A stretch of DNA of 64,000 bases from Lichina pygmaea (GCA_963422465.1 OY730169.1:682001-746000); one strand, 5' to 3'; numbered from the stretch's first letter, positions 11,472-23,645 are shown. Notes: a model not told the origin generated them from the letters alone. Translations and numbers: made by a program.

Positions 11472-14400
11472 GTTTTATTTTTCATCCTCGGCGCTGACGA
11501 CGTGCGTTGGCCGTCTTGCCTGTTCGCCCTGACGTGTCCTGGCTTGTAGGAAATCGCCACGTAAGGGCCCGCACAGTCCGTTCCAATGACCACGGTCCGT
11601 TCGATGCACGTCACCGACCGACTAGGACGCACACAAAACAACCCCCACACCCCTCGGTCTCCTTGCGATGATGGAACTGCTCCCTACTTTGGCGTTTGAG
11701 CGGTCTGCTTCTTCATCGATGTCGACGGCGATCGACAGTGTCTTACTAGACAGGCGTGATCACTTCCTGGAGGCGTTCATCGGGCACAACGTGCCTGTAT
11801 CATACCAATTCTCTTTTTGCTTCCGTCGATTCTGCACTGGAGTGGGCTGGACTCGACTCGACTCGACCCAACTTGGACCTTCTTCACGGATCGTTCCACC
11901 AATTTCCTATCCTCGCAGGCTCTCGGCTCGTCGACATCTTTTCGCCTTCCTCTTTATATCCACCTCGAATCGTCGTCGTTCTCGTCGTCTTCAGCCCAGT
12001 TCCGGCCCATCTCTCCTTGGCGTTCTCGGTCAGGTCGCCATATCGTCTCGCGCGATCGTCTCGACATCTGCCTTTGGACGGGAACAAGGGCGCTTGCTTG
12101 AAAGTTTCCTCGGATTTGCTTGGGTCCCTAAGGAGGCGTGTCGCGGGGAACTCGATCATCGCATCTAATTCTTTGGGGAACGGTCGACTTCGAGAGACTC
12201 GCAGGTCCGACGTCGCTGGCGGCTGTCGTACGGCGGCTCTGCTGGGACTTACGCCCGTCGGGCCTATACCGGTCGCATCATCTCTTGGGCCGACACCGTT
12301 CTCAACCATCTCCTGTTTCTTCTCGACCCTTACCTGACTGGTTCCACTTTCTTATGCGTTCATGCCTGAGGGCGCTATTGAGGTTCCGAAGAGTCCTGCA
12401 GCAAGAGCTCGCAACCCATCACACCTCCACCACTACCAAAAGTTCGATCCCCGGCTCCGTTGGGTATTAATCCTGCAGATCAATCAATCAGATAGATCGA
12501 CCACGGAAGATACAATTCTCTTCTGTAGCCAATCTATACTCATCAACCCCATCTCCGAAAATGAGTGAACTCTGAAAATAAGTGAGAATCATCAGCCCCA
12601 TCTCCCACTCTCGACCCTTGCTCCTTCCGATCCGCCGTGCGTCCGGCTTATACTTTACAGCAGAGTACGGTAGGGCAACCACAGCAGTATCCTAGCGCAG
12701 CCTGACGTACTGTACGTGCTAGCCCTGTCCTATCGCAACAAGCGCGCGCGGGCGCAAGGGGAGGGAAACCACATGCGCAAGCCCACCATCTACACGTTTG
12801 CCCATTTGCTCATTCGAACCATCCCTGTCTACCCCGTTCCTTGTCCCCATCCTTGTCCCCATCCTTGTCCCCCTCCCCTGTCCCCTTCCCTCGTGGTATC
12901 CTTCGTATTTTGTACGTACGTAGATATGTACAGTACGGAGGCACCTGTGGTCAATATGCATCCCTACCCAAGCAGCTATTGTTCCGTCAGCTGGGAGGTA
13001 CTGTAAGTATGGTAAGTTAGGTGAGGAGGGGAGCTGTGGGTTCATGCAAGCATGGCTCTGATGCAGGCGGTGATTTGCTCCAAGTGCTGTTCTCCTGCAA
13101 GCAACTACGGTATGTTCTGGAAGCAATATCTTTGCACAGTACACCTTGGCCTACTACTGTCCACACATACTGTATGTACACTCTGTGTATACGTACTGTC
13201 TTTAAGAAGACGTATTAGTAGCTCATGCAGGCTACACTATGTGTCATCTTCTTGGGAACCTCAGGGTCTGACAATAACGAAAGGATATTGTGGGCATCCC
13301 TCCTCCTGTAACGCGCAGTCGTCGCGAGTCGGCTACTGCGCTGCGAACCTTGAAAGGCTACTGTGGCGGGCATCTGCCCGACACCTCACGACTCACATAT
13401 ATAGGTACGGCTGCGTGTGACCTGCCTAATCAGCTTCTCTTGCTGACTAGGCGCCCAGCCACCGACGAGTCCTCACACCTCCCTTATACGGTAGGTTCTC
13501 TCTCACATTTGCAGTGGGTTCTGCAGTACCGGTAGGTTCTACAGTGGTTTCTAGCGTGCTAGCTACCTTGTAGTGTGAGAGCAGTACAGCACACTCATTG
13601 TCACGGTAAGTTACTGATAGGAGGTGTAGGAGGGCATGGAAGGGAGTCTGATAGTGGATATAGAACTGTGTACGGAAATACAGACTGTGGTACATATACG
13701 GTACCGTAAAGTACATCAGTACAGTGCAGGAGCTATGAGGAAGTACTATACATTCCGTACGGTAGTCCTCACCACGATACGTAGTTGCTGGGGGCACAAC
13801 TATCATGGGTCTGAAGATGATCGTTGTCGGGAGTAGAGTGACTCGAGGCCTGCGGGGCCATATATCTGCCGACTTAGCCATCTGACTAAGTCAATGCATG
13901 ATCAATGACTAAGCGAAGTGACCTACCGGTACCGTACGGAGTACGATACGGTACATACGTACAAGAGCGCACGTCTGTGATCACGTTGCTTGGGAGTGCA
14001 ACAAGTACCACTCTTTCAAAACGAAATGGCGACCCTGTCGATGATGGGCTGCAATGGATGCTGGCAGGGTTGCCATACTGTTGCGACACCGAGAGCTGAA
14101 GCCGCTGCCGGGAAAGCGTCGAGATCTGGAGCATGCATCTACACAAAGTCAGCACCACGAGCAAGCACGCGGCACCGGGAGCCGGCACAACACCAGGAGC
14201 AGGTTTAGCATGTAGCCCGGACTATCCACCTCACCTCGAGCAGCTCTGGAGGGTCATGTGAATGGTATTTAAGCACCATGAATTCCCCTCTCCTTGAAGG
14301 ATCAAAGATACTCTGTGTGGCAGTGGTTGACTTGGCCTTTGGAGCAGATGCCAGTGACACTCGAGTCCAATACGTAGCCATCTCTGGCCACGCTCTGGCT

Positions 14401-14493
14401 CGACTGGACAGTATCGTCAGCATTGTCGGAAGCTGGTTCTGTCAAACCACGAGACTTGTTGTAATTGAGATATTCTGAGAATCTCAATCTATC
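11472..14493. other. gene-free stretch with GTAC runs and a 12 bp tandem repeat
   Basis: No supported gene in 3 kb. Frames near 11668-12340 are featureless. A CCTTGTCCCCAT unit is repeated about three times at 12838-12873. GTAC/TACGTA clusters occur at about 12690-12720, 12910-12960, 13670-13780 and 13920-13965. TATTTAA at 14266-14272 could be the TATA box of the next gene, about 220 bp before its ATG. Confidence 0.5.
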
Positions 14494-16449
14494 ATGGCAC
14501 CGGTAGCAATTCTTCTGCTGGCCTCTACTGTCATCCCACTGTGTCTCGCGAACAGTGGACGGATGCTGCAAGCTGTCAGGAAGAGGTCGGCCATCGAGAA
14601 GCGCGATGTCGAATTAGTACCACGGTCATACAAGCCAGTGCTTTACTACATTGACGGTATGCTCCTCTCTGACCTGGAAAGATACCCGGCTGACGTATGT
14701 CAACAGAGGACACCATAGCTACCGCCGATCAGTTTTCGGCTCGCGTCACCATGCACCCCAATTTCCCAGTCTTGGAGCTCGAGGATCTGGACGGGTATTT
14801 CAGCCGTGCTAGTTGCTCTCAGGGCGGTATAGAGATGTTCTTCTCGACACCAGCGCGGCTTGAAGCTGTCCGAAACGCCTGGCTCACGATGAATGACTTC
14901 TTGCTCATCACGTCCCACGAGGGTTGCCAGATGGATGGCGCACGCTACCCATACCGGTACGAGCTCAGACTCGTCTTCCTGGGCCGGTGCTGATACCCGT
15001 CCACAGAGTTTCAGGTGTCTCGTTCGATGTCACACGTCGCGTGGCGGTCCTGGACGCATTGCCTATACCTTGGAACGAAGCCTCGACCAGCATGAAGATC
15101 GATTTTGGGATCAACGTGCACGACACCTTCAGTCACGAGGGTCTGCGTCGTCGACAGGTTGAAGGAGCCGCCCAAGACGAGGACTCTAGCAGCGCCACCG
15201 TGGCGGTTTCAGTCGCGGCAACACCCATCTTGGCCACTGGGACATCTTCCGGCACGAAGAGTACTTCTTACTCCTTTGCAACTGAGTCACCCGAGACCAC
15301 GGCTGTATCAGCCAGCATCGATAGCTCATTGGAGATGGTTACCATCGTGCCGCCTGAGAACGGCGTCTTGGAGCGGCTGGCTGAGATGGCGAACATGTAA
15401 GAAAAGGTGCGAGACCTGCTGGGGACTTGCAGCTAACAAGAGAGCAGACCTGAAGGGCTGGTTCTGAGATGTCGGGACTGTACAACACGTGGCAATTTGG
15501 CTCTCTCACAGGGCGAGTTGGCGATCGGCGACTCGGGCGAAACCGGATTCGTCAAGGCAGAGGCCTCCGACATCGCCGGCCGCGTCGAGCTCGGTTTTGA
15601 TCTTCCTCCGGGATCGAGCCTCAACCACAGCGTACACCTGCCTAAGAAAGCCGTCCCAGGCTTCTCGATTCCGGGCATAGGTACGGTCGGTCCGTATCTC
15701 GATCCGCAGATCACAATTGAAGTCTTCGTCGTCTCTGGCCTCAACTTCTCATACGGGTTTGACTACACTGTTCGTCCTCTCGTCCCTGCTCGCAGAAACG
15801 CACGACTGATTCATCACAGCTCGCGAAAAGCTCCAGCGTCGAGTTCAACACCGACATCAGAAATTTCACAGTGACATCGTCCGGCTGGGACGATCCCGAG
15901 ATCCAGGCACTCCCCTTCACCGCCGAGATTGAAGCGCCGAACTTCAGCTTCAGCATCGGCTTCCGCGCTGAGCTGGTCGTGGGCCTCGAACTTCTCCAGA
16001 CAGTGGACGTCGGCGCGTCGATGTTCTTCGACCTTCCACGACTGACCGTCGCTGTCGCCGAGGTCGACCAGGTGAACACAAAGTGCGAGCGCGCCACTGA
16101 GCAACAGGACGCTGTCGACCACCCACTCCTGCACATCGCACCACAGGTGGAAGTCGGGCTGGGCATTCAAGGCGTAGCACTGGTCGGCGTCGGCAGGGTC
16201 GACGTCGGGCTCGAGGCCGAGACCACTCTTCTCTCGACAGCTTTCCCACTGCCGACCCAGTGTCTGGACTTTAGACCTGACGAAAGGAGCTACGTCGCCG
16301 CCGACGCAGTCGCCGCACCAGCACCCGACACGACGGAGATCATCAAGCCGTCTCAAGGATCGCCCGTCAGGGATGGAACAGCCCTGCGACTAGTAACAGT
16401 CGTGTCGGTAGCGCTAGGATTGTTGTCTACGGCTCTCGCTTTTCTGTGA
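14494..16449 (+). CDS. secreted GPI-anchored protein of unknown function
   Basis: Five exons (14494-14656, 14719-14956, 15007-15396, 15448-15769, 15820-16449) give 580 residues with every phase matching. The start is followed by a clear signal peptide (MAPVAILLLASTVIPLCLA). The C-terminus ends in a hydrophobic tail (LVTVVSVALGLLSTALAFL) after a small-residue, polar stretch, the pattern of a GPI-attachment signal, so the protein is likely held on the plasma membrane or cell wall. The middle contains LVLRCRDCTTRGNLALSQGE, a CxxC-type motif I recall from a family of fungal surface proteins without known activity. No catalytic motif is visible. The donor of the fourth intron (gttcgt) is weak, but the join keeps frame. 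An upstream TATTTAA lies at 14266. Confidence 0.85.
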
Positions 16450-16658
16450 AGAAGTATCTTCTTTTGTATTCGTGTAAGGGTTTACTGTCGTTCATTCCCA
16501 TCAAGAGTAATCCTCCTTATATCCCATCTTTTGTAATGTACGTACGTACTTGCCTTGTGACTTGTCCATCGTTCTCTGCGGGAGAGCTAACAACTGTCAG
16601 ATAATCATCTCCTGTATCAAGCTCCTGTAGTCGGTCTACATCTACTCACGTTGAGGAA

Positions 16659-16722
16659 GGCATGGGCGGGAGGCTTGGGCGGGAGGCATGGACGGGAGGC
16701 GTAGGCGGGAGGTATGGGAGGC
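16659..16722. repeat. tandem GGCGGGAGGC-type minisatellite
   Basis: Four to five copies of a 14-16 bp unit containing GGCGGGAGGC (with GGACGGGAGGC and GGCGGGAGGT variants), ending near GGTATGGGAGG. Confidence 0.75.
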
Positions 16723-17130
16723 CATGGGAGGGTACATCACTCTCAACCGGACCGAATCCTACTGTACCCGTAGAAGCAACATTTCCGACAAAGAAGACAA
16801 GAAGCCTCCGGGAAGCAGGCATCCAACGGACCTTCCGTCCCCGGAGTTTCCTGGGATCGGACAACCTCGGGAAAGCTCTCTCCCCTTCTTTGTTCTGTCG
16901 GTCCGTGTAGATGTCTTCTAGAATGCATCCCACTGTCTCGGTACAGTAGCATGCAGGCTACGGTATTCTTGAAGCAGAGCGACTTGTCCAGAGATCTGCT
17001 GGGCTTGTAATAAAAAACAGAAGACCCCCAATTTTTTGGTAGGTAAGGAAGGGAAGAATCGTCAATGCGGATGGTTGATCTTGCTCCCCCTGCAATTCTT
17101 GCCCCTGCATTCTTTGCCGAACGGTTATTG

Positions 17131-17346
17131 CTGGAGCTACAAGGGCATCGGCCTGCTCAGAGGGGGGAGAAGAAGAAGAAGAAGAAGAAGAAGAAGAAGA
17201 AGAAGAAGAAGAAGAAGAAGAAGAAGAAGAAGAAGAAGAAGAAGAAGCTGTCGATCGAAGCCTCCTCGGACTCCGGGCCTAATTATATAGCCCCCGCCAA
17301 CTGACCAAGCTAGGCCCAGCCCGTGGCCCCTGCCTGCGGCCGCACC
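17131..17346 (+). repeat. dispersed repeat, copy C, carrying a GAA expansion
   Basis: GGCATCGGCCTGCTCAGAG near the left edge and CCTGCGGCCGCA at the right edge match, in reverse orientation, the segment at 41251-41404. In between, the site GGGAGAAG of the other copy has grown here into about 27 GAA units (17167-17247). No open frame or terminal inverted repeat is seen. Confidence 0.65.
17167..17247. repeat. (GAA)n microsatellite, about 27 units
   Basis: An uninterrupted run of GAA trinucleotides, purine-only on the plus strand, so able to form triplex (H-DNA) in principle. It lies in non-coding repeat DNA. Confidence 0.95.
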
Positions 17347-17576
17347 GGTCATGCACTGTCTGTGGTGGACAAGGCTACTGATTACTTCATCACTGGCGGT
17401 ACGTCCAATCGAGTAATTACGTGTAGATTAAAAGTCACTGTGGGACAGCCCTCGGGAGGGAGACGGAATTCAGACTGGCACGGCTACACGTGTGGATTTG
17501 CTCTGAGCAGGAGTCAGATATGTGTGCATGAGGATATACTTCAGTGTGACATGTTCGACTAGGAACGCTGTCGCGA

Positions 17577-17757
17577 GCAGCGGGGAGAAGAAGATGAGTG
17601 ACGACTGATTGGTTGATTAGGGAGAACTAGCTGATCAAACTATATGTTGTCACAAAGCCCTTTGTTTGCCTTAGAGCTGGGGAGGCTCTAGAAGGCACTA
17701 AGCGGATCCATGCAGGGTCAGCGGCACCATGCAGGATCAACGTCAAACATGACAATG
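17577..17757 (+). repeat. dispersed repeat, copy A
   Basis: About 180 bp matching 19929-20122 in the same direction: both contain GATTAGGGAGAACTAGCT, CACAAAGC, GCTCTAGAAGGCAC, ATCCATGCAGGGTCAGCGGC and a closing AACATGAC. The two copies flank the zinc-finger gene at 18483-19333. No terminal inverted repeats or coding capacity are visible. Confidence 0.7.
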
Positions 17758-17773
17758 GGTCTGTCGACTTGAA

Positions 17774-18245
17774 TGAATTTCTTATTCTGGGAAGAGATGG
17801 AGCTGACCAGCAAAGAGGGGAGGGGGAGGGGGGGCAAGGTGCTCCGTATTGTGGCCGAGAAGACTTCAGTAGTAAGAGCAATGACCTTGCAAGGTTCAGG
17901 ATCTTGGTATGGAAGCAGACTCCAACTTGACCTTGATGGAAGTTGTCTGTGTACATAGGCGATGCAAAGCGGGCCTTGTTATCTGCGAATGGAACTCTTC
18001 CAGATATAGATAAATGAAGATATAGTCCAGCCTCGCTCAATCTGCCTGTCCTTGGAATGAACTCCTTGTCCTGGTAAGAGATGCGATGGATCTGACTTGC
18101 AAGAGAGGGAGGGGATTGATGCTCAGTATCGGGGCTGAAAACATTTGAAAGAGCTATGGCCTTGTGGGGTTCAGTGTACTGATAGACATCAACTTGATCT
18201 TGATGAGTGTCGATGTCAGCCATGCAGATCAAGCCTTGCCATCTG
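17774..18245. repeat. diverged local duplication, two units of about 190 bp
   Basis: The unit at about 17774-17965 (GAAGAGATGGAGCTGAC, ATGACCTTGCAAGGTTCAG, CAACTTGACCTTGATG) resembles about 18056-18245 (AAGAGATGCGATGGATCTGAC, ATGGCCTTGTGGGGTTCAG, CAACTTGATCTTGATG). Divergence is considerable, so the duplication is old. Confidence 0.6.
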
Positions 18246-18482
18246 CTATTGAAGCTTGCTTTGGTTGAGTATGACGAGATGGGATCAGTAAGAGGGTGAA
18301 CGATGGAATTTGTGGCAGTCGATAGCAAGATCCTTCTCTGGACCTGCATCTGGACCTGCACATCTCCCGACGCTGTAGGAATGACGCACAGATCATGTCA
18401 CTGTCCAGTTCACGTATTGACTGGTTGCTTATGGGCCGCCATTCTTACCTTCCCAGAAACCCAGGATGGAGCGCTTCAGTGA

Positions 18483-19333
18483 TCATCCCCTTGCGTGTAC
18501 CGGCACACCATGTATATAGTGTAGTTCGAAGATCCACACTAGTCTTTCGATAGAACCAGATTCCATGTCTTGGCTGCATGCTTGACTGCCGACATGCTGA
18601 AAGGGGCCCGAGAGCAACGTGAACCGCGTGTTGCATGTTGGGCACCGGAAAGGGTAGACGTCTCGGGGAGGCAACCGGGCACGATCTAACAGCTCCTCAC
18701 GCATACCACTGTTGATATACCGCTTCCACTGGTAGCATTTCGCAGCGGTCTCATTCAGATCGACAGTGCTGATGCCAGACTCGCAACTGTCAAACTCCAG
18801 GTGGATGATCATGCCGCCATAGGTGATGAACATCTTGTCGCACCCTAGGCACTTGACTGACGGTTTCGAGTGAGTCATCATGTGCTGACCGCGAGCAATT
18901 TGGCATCAGCGACCGTCATCTCATGTAGATATGCTCGAGCATTGGTCTTCTCTTACTTACATGGCTGAGATCGCCGGGACTGACAAAATGCCGCTCGCAC
19001 TTGCCACAGACATTGTATTGTTCGAGATGATCCCAATAGGCATCAGTAGAAGGGTCGAAGGCAAGCCCATGGCCGTCTCTGCAGCCTCGACATACAAGCC
19101 TGTGTTCGGTGTCGCGGTAGTGCGACATCTGCTCATCCCAATTCTCCCCGTCAAAGTCACATTCCGGACACAGGATGTGACGTGCAGAGTCCGCGTAGTG
19201 CTGCTCACTTGCTGAGGAGCTGCCGAAATCTCGGTCGCACCGATCGCAAGATATCCTGTAGATTGATATCTGGTTGGTCGCGATACGGTACACCAGGTTT
19301 GATCTTTCAATGAGCTACTTACCGCCAATACAT
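18483..19333 (-). CDS. small C2H2 zinc-finger protein
   Basis: Three exons on the minus strand (19333-19323, 19255-18961, 18884-18483) give 235 residues; both donors are strong gtaagt. The first coding exon is only 11 nt (MYW and part of the next codon), which puts the first finger right at the start (MYWRISCDRCDRDF). Several Cys2-His2-like units follow: CDRCDRDF...H...H, CPECDFDGENWDEQMSHYRDTEH, CRGC with a long spacer, CGKCERHFVSPGDLSHHMMTH, CLGCDKMFITYGGMIIH and CPTCNTRF. Fungal proteins of this build are common and mostly unstudied; spacing in several fingers is irregular, so DNA binding is plausible but not certain. The gene sits between two direct copies of a dispersed repeat (17577-17757 and 19929-20122). 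Confidence 0.82.
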
Positions 19334-19928
19334 CGTGATCCTCCGGAGAACCGGTCAGGTCGAGTGTTTGGAGGAGCGCCCTTCTCTCCGCGAGGCTGGC
19401 TGGCGCTCAGGAGAGCCTTGATGAAGAGGTGAGAGGATTATGTAAAAGTACGAGTAGTGCTCCCCCAGGGATGAAACTTTGTAGCCCCTCATTATCGACA
19501 GCCGCCCGGCACTACCGTACCGTGGGTAAGCTAGCAAACAGATGTCGAGATTAAGCAGACAAGACCGACCCGTTAGCCTACGTAGTCGGCAGGGTGCGTG
19601 ATCAACCATGTGATATCGTCGATGATGGCTGGAGAGCTATGTTACGGTATAGGCCACTAGGCTCATATAGAGAATAGGGCATGTCAGGTTGTTGGGATTC
19701 AGGATAATTAAAGGTTTCAGATAGGACCGTGTTTAGCCTGGAGAGCTACTCTTCCGCACACTTCCCAAGGGTTTACAGTGTCACGACACAAGTCTGAAAC
19801 AAGTCGGTTCCTGCTTACAAACTAGATGGCCATAGGTGGTGAGATAAATTTCCTGCAGTACGTACGTAAGGGGTATGTACTTACGTACTATTGTTCGCAC
19901 ACGATGACAGTTTTGTATGATTCTGGAG

Positions 19929-20122
19929 GCACAGCAGAAGAGGATGAGTGTCGACTGTTAGATTGATTAGGGAGAACTAGCTAATCATCTATATGTAGAC
20001 ACAAAGCTGATGTTTGCCACAGAGCTGGCAGAAGGCTCTAGAAGGCACGAGGCAGATCCATGGCGGATCCATGCAGGGTCAGCGGCCTACATGTAGATGC
20101 ATGGGGCAAGAGCAAACATGAC
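19929..20122 (+). repeat. dispersed repeat, copy B
   Basis: Direct-repeat partner of copy A at 17577-17757. Immediately to its right is the target-site duplication of a LINE insertion (20124-20136), so the LINE landed at the repeat's edge. Confidence 0.7.
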
Positions 20123-20136
20123 GGTTCAGACCCTGT

Positions 20137-20692
20137 TTGTACATACTGTACGTACGTTCCGTCTGTATGTATGAATTCCTACACCATTCTAAAACTAGCT
20201 AGGCTAGATTATGCTGGGTACGTAAGGAAAACCTCCGGGTTACATGCTAGTGCAGCCGTAGGGCAAAAACCTCCCCTGCGGCCCCTAGGCGGGTGCCATC
20301 CGGTCGAGAAACTACAAGCGAGGGAAGTGACTGAGGTGCAGTCAAGTAGGAGGGAGTTGCTCCCTAGCCCAGGAGAACTGGGGGGGGGGAAGATCTACGA
20401 GTAGACGGAGAAACCACGTCGTCAGGGCGGCGGCCGCCCGGGGGTCTGAGGTCAGTCTCTGGAAGTCAGTGGTTAGTGTTTTCTGGCGTAGGTGCCACCG
20501 CTCCTGTGTGAAGCGGGGGCAGTCTAGGACCCCGTGGTTAGCGGTCTCCCACTGCCAGCCACAGGGGCAGGCCGGAGACTCGAAGCCGGGGACCCGGCAT
20601 TGGTGTAGAAAGGCTGCCAGACCTATCTTGCCAGAGCGTATCTGTGTAAGAAGGCTGCTGTGCGGCTTCGGGAGGCTGGCGTGCAGTCGAAT
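20137..20692 (-). mobile_element. 5'-truncated LINE copy (Tad-like), 556 bp, with 13 bp target-site duplication
   Basis: GTTCAGACCCTGT stands at 20124-20136 and 20693-20705. The minus strand encodes the extreme C-terminus of a LINE ORF2 protein: RLHASLPKPHSSLLTQIRSG, GLAAFLHQCRVPGFESPACP, then CGWQWETANHGVLDCPRF. This is the Cys/His-containing end typical of Tad-type proteins (endonuclease-RT-RNase H), closely like the copy at 28976-29849. A short 3' UTR follows, with the family 3' end (CTAGATTATGC on the plus strand). Too short to be active; 5' truncation is normal for target-primed insertion. Confidence 0.9.
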
Positions 20693-21391
20693 GTTCAGAC
20701 CCTGTACGAGGTATGTGTGTATAAACACATCTCGATCACCTTATGACTCATCCGGGAGGAGTGATGTTCCGACTCGTACGCTGGTAGTCAAGTCTTGGTA
20801 AGATCATGTGACTGAAACTTCACTACGAGTACGAGTATACGAGTACATCTCCCTGGTGGGATATTCTGATCTTCGCTCTGGTGACCAGAGCAGATGCAGC
20901 AGGGGGAGCACACCAGAGCACCTTGGGTTGATAATGTTCTGCTTTATAATGGGCTATTGGCAAGGTCATACAGTCCGACCTGAACACTCTGGTGTGGCCC
21001 AAGCAGGAAGCAAACCTAGCACTACATACGTACTCGCATTGTGATCTCGATGACAAGCCCCTAGGTGTCTGAGTTGGATGTATGTTGGGAAGGTCATGTA
21101 GACTTCACCGGCTAATTCTTTCCCATTGAAGCCCTCACAGTATAATAAGCCTCACTAAACCTACAAAGCTCTGTCTTGCATGTGAGCGTAGTGGCCCGAA
21201 AATCAGAGTAGGGTGTTGTTGGGTTCCATTGTGGAGCTAGACCATGAACGTACTCGTACGGTGCTACGATACGTACCTATGCAGCGAAAACATTCCACCA
21301 GAACCAAGCTCCCCTCAAGATGTCGTGGTTGTTGTGAAAAGCAGAAGCTGCCATCATCGAGATATGGAAGCCAGATTCTAATGCATATCCC

Positions 21392-23239
21392 TTAAACGCC
21401 CGTTCCAGGAAACGCCGTGCCGGCCTTGCTAAGGACGACCGTGGCCCTTTCGCGGCTGATGTAACCTTTGATGAGATTCTGCAATTTGTCAGCTCGTTCA
21501 CTCCGCCCCCAGCCATTAGGCCGGCATAATCCACGACACGGAGCATCGGAGTGAGCGACAAATACACCAACCTTGTATATCAGGTTCGCCAACAGGCACT
21601 CGACCTCATCGCTCTCAATTGTTCCCGTCCGGTCGCCATTCTTGCTCCCAAGCCTGACGGCCGCAGCAAACTCGGCGACAGGGATTCGCGTCCGTCTTAT
21701 CCTCTCACTTCCTTCTCCCTTTACCTCTTCAAATCCACCGGCGATAAACACCTTTCGAAACAGGTTTCGAAGAGCCAAATCTCGACCTCGCTCCAACGTC
21801 AGATAGATCCGTCGACGAACGAACTCGTCTTCCCTCGCCATCAAGGCTGCATCGAAACCTGCCAGGTCACCGCGCTTGATGCAGGAGCATATGGGACCAT
21901 ACAGCGCTTTCAGTTGAGGATAGGGTTCGAGAAGAGCGCGCGAAGGGAGGGCGTGCGTGTTGATCAGGTGACAGGGTACCAGGTAGATGAGGATGAGTCT
22001 ATACCGCCATTGATTAGATCATGACAGTACCAGGAGCCGTTATCGCGGGGGCCACAGACTCTAGGTTCTTCCGAGCGTGTCTGTGACAAGTTTTCCATGC
22101 TTCTGTCAGATGCTCTTCGGCCTGGAGCATTCTCGGATATCAGCGGCAAATCTGTGCATGAGCCTGCCAACGACTTGGGCGCTCAAGAGGCAGCTCAGCA
22201 CCGAATACGGACCAACCTTTACGTAGTCTTCTTCCAAAAAATGGATCACCCCGACGTAATACAGAAACGTGACGGTGTGAGACTTTGGAAAGCTCTCCAG
22301 AGGCGGCATATCGCTCTGGGATACGTTCAATGCTCGAAGAATGTTCTTGCTTAGACCAATCGAGTTCAGCTGCTCAGACAGCGGCCACGTCAGCGAGAGC
22401 ACCGCAAAGCATAGAGGTCAAGGGCCATAGACCCTAAAGTACGTCTTGAACAGAAGATCCGTGATGTAGTATATCCCCCACTTGCGTGAGTCCTCCAACG
22501 GCGCCCTTTCCCGGCCACAGTCAGCCAGATGATTCAGGTAGCGTGACAAGTCTACTTGCCTGTCACTGATACAGAGTGTAAAAATTCGATTCAGCACGCG
22601 GGCTGAATCCTCGAGCTTCTCGTGCTTGCTTGACTCTTCCACCATGTCATCCTGGTATTCGGCATTGAAGGTTCGAGGTCTGTCGAGCTTCTTGGACTGT
22701 TCGTCGGCCTTGATAGCGAAGAACCGAAGATATCTGCTAACGACATACAAACATGGGATTGTCCACGCTTCAAAACATCCGGCGGAGTAGCCTTTGATCA
22801 GCATGTTGGCCACATCTCTCCAGGCTGCGTAGACCTTTGGCCAATTGGTTGCTTTGTCTGGGCTCTCTCCATCTCCCAAGAGCACTCCGACGAACTTCCA
22901 AAAGGAAACGTAGACTTCTTGCCAGGCCTTGCCTTCGGGCTTGCTCATCCGATACCCGGCATTTGGATTATTTGTGATATGCGAATGGATGATCTGCTCG
23001 TAAAATCGTCCCAACCCAGCCTGGTAGAATGCGTCCAAACGCTGCCAGTCCCAAGCCTCCAGAGAGGGCAGCAGGGTTTTGGACAGATCAGTCCCAGATT
23101 TGCGATAATAGGCCGCTCGATATTCTACAAAAAGAGCGTCCATCCGCGATAGCAGCTCTTGATAAAGACGGTGATCGGCTGCGGTCAGGGCTGCAGGGCC
23201 TCGCCCGCCTCGGTAGGTCGCCATTGCTGCGGGCGGCAT
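21392..23239 (-). CDS. csn12: CSN12-like PCI-domain protein (COP9 signalosome / TREX-2-type subunit)
   Basis: Five exons on the minus strand (23239-22433, 22369-22217, 22121-22060, 21998-21572, 21478-21392) give 511 residues, or 506 if the ATG at 23224 is used. All phases match, and the joins restore [54 protein letters not shown] and [20 protein letters not shown], all known for this family. CSN12/Thp3-type proteins have an N-terminal helical repeat region and a C-terminal PCI domain that scaffolds multi-subunit complexes in the nucleus; in yeast the relative is tied to the signalosome and to mRNA processing. The ending [12 protein letters not shown] is the usual PCI tail. It is transcribed away from the eL20 gene, with 406 bp between the two starts. 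Confidence 0.93.
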
Positions 23240-23645
23240 GCGATCAACGTGGTAATACGAACGATTGGTCGAGCGCTATGACTTTAGTCAGCCCGAGATC
23301 CTCGTTAGCTCTACAAAGTATCCTCGTACATACGTACCGTGGCACCCAGGCAGGTAAGAAATCCCAGCCGAGTTGGCCTCGCTTAAGACTGCCTCTTCAC
23401 TCTCCAATGCCCTAATTAACGGTTCCCCTCGCTTGACACTTCCGTTTCCCCATTCCCACCACACAACTAATTCGGAATATCTCAAGCTCGCTCTTCACAT
23501 CGTGCCATTTTCACGTCTTGGCCTCGGACAAAGAATTCGGAAAACCTCGTGTCATTTCGATATCTTGGCGTCGGAAAACAAGACCGTTGATCAAGGTGAG
23601 CCGACTTGTAGCCAGGTTGTCAAGCCATCGCTGACATATCGGTAG
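23240..23645. promoter_or_regulatory. divergent promoter region between csn12 and the eL20 gene
   Basis: A 406 bp gap between two divergent start codons. It must hold both promoters or a shared one. No TATA box is evident; short AT-rich tracts and TACGTAC (23329-23335) are present. Confidence 0.5.

Larger units (their letters stand above)
16450..18482. other. gene-free, repeat-rich stretch
   Basis: No gene supported. It holds a G-rich tandem repeat, a GAA microsatellite inside a dispersed repeat, another dispersed repeat copy and a diverged local duplication, each listed separately. A 244-codon minus-strand frame at 17627-18361 spans the duplication but has no recognisable domain. Confidence 0.5.
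19334..21391. other. gene-free stretch with repeat copy B and a LINE fragment
   Basis: Apart from the repeat and the LINE listed separately, nothing coding is supported. GTAC/TACGTA clusters occur at about 19858-19888, 20140-20160 and 21240-21280. The right end holds the 3' flank of CSN12. Confidence 0.5.

Noticed and set aside
17627-18361. 244-codon minus-strand frame with an internal duplication
   Set aside because: The repeat is at DNA level (old tandem duplication), with no recognisable protein features.
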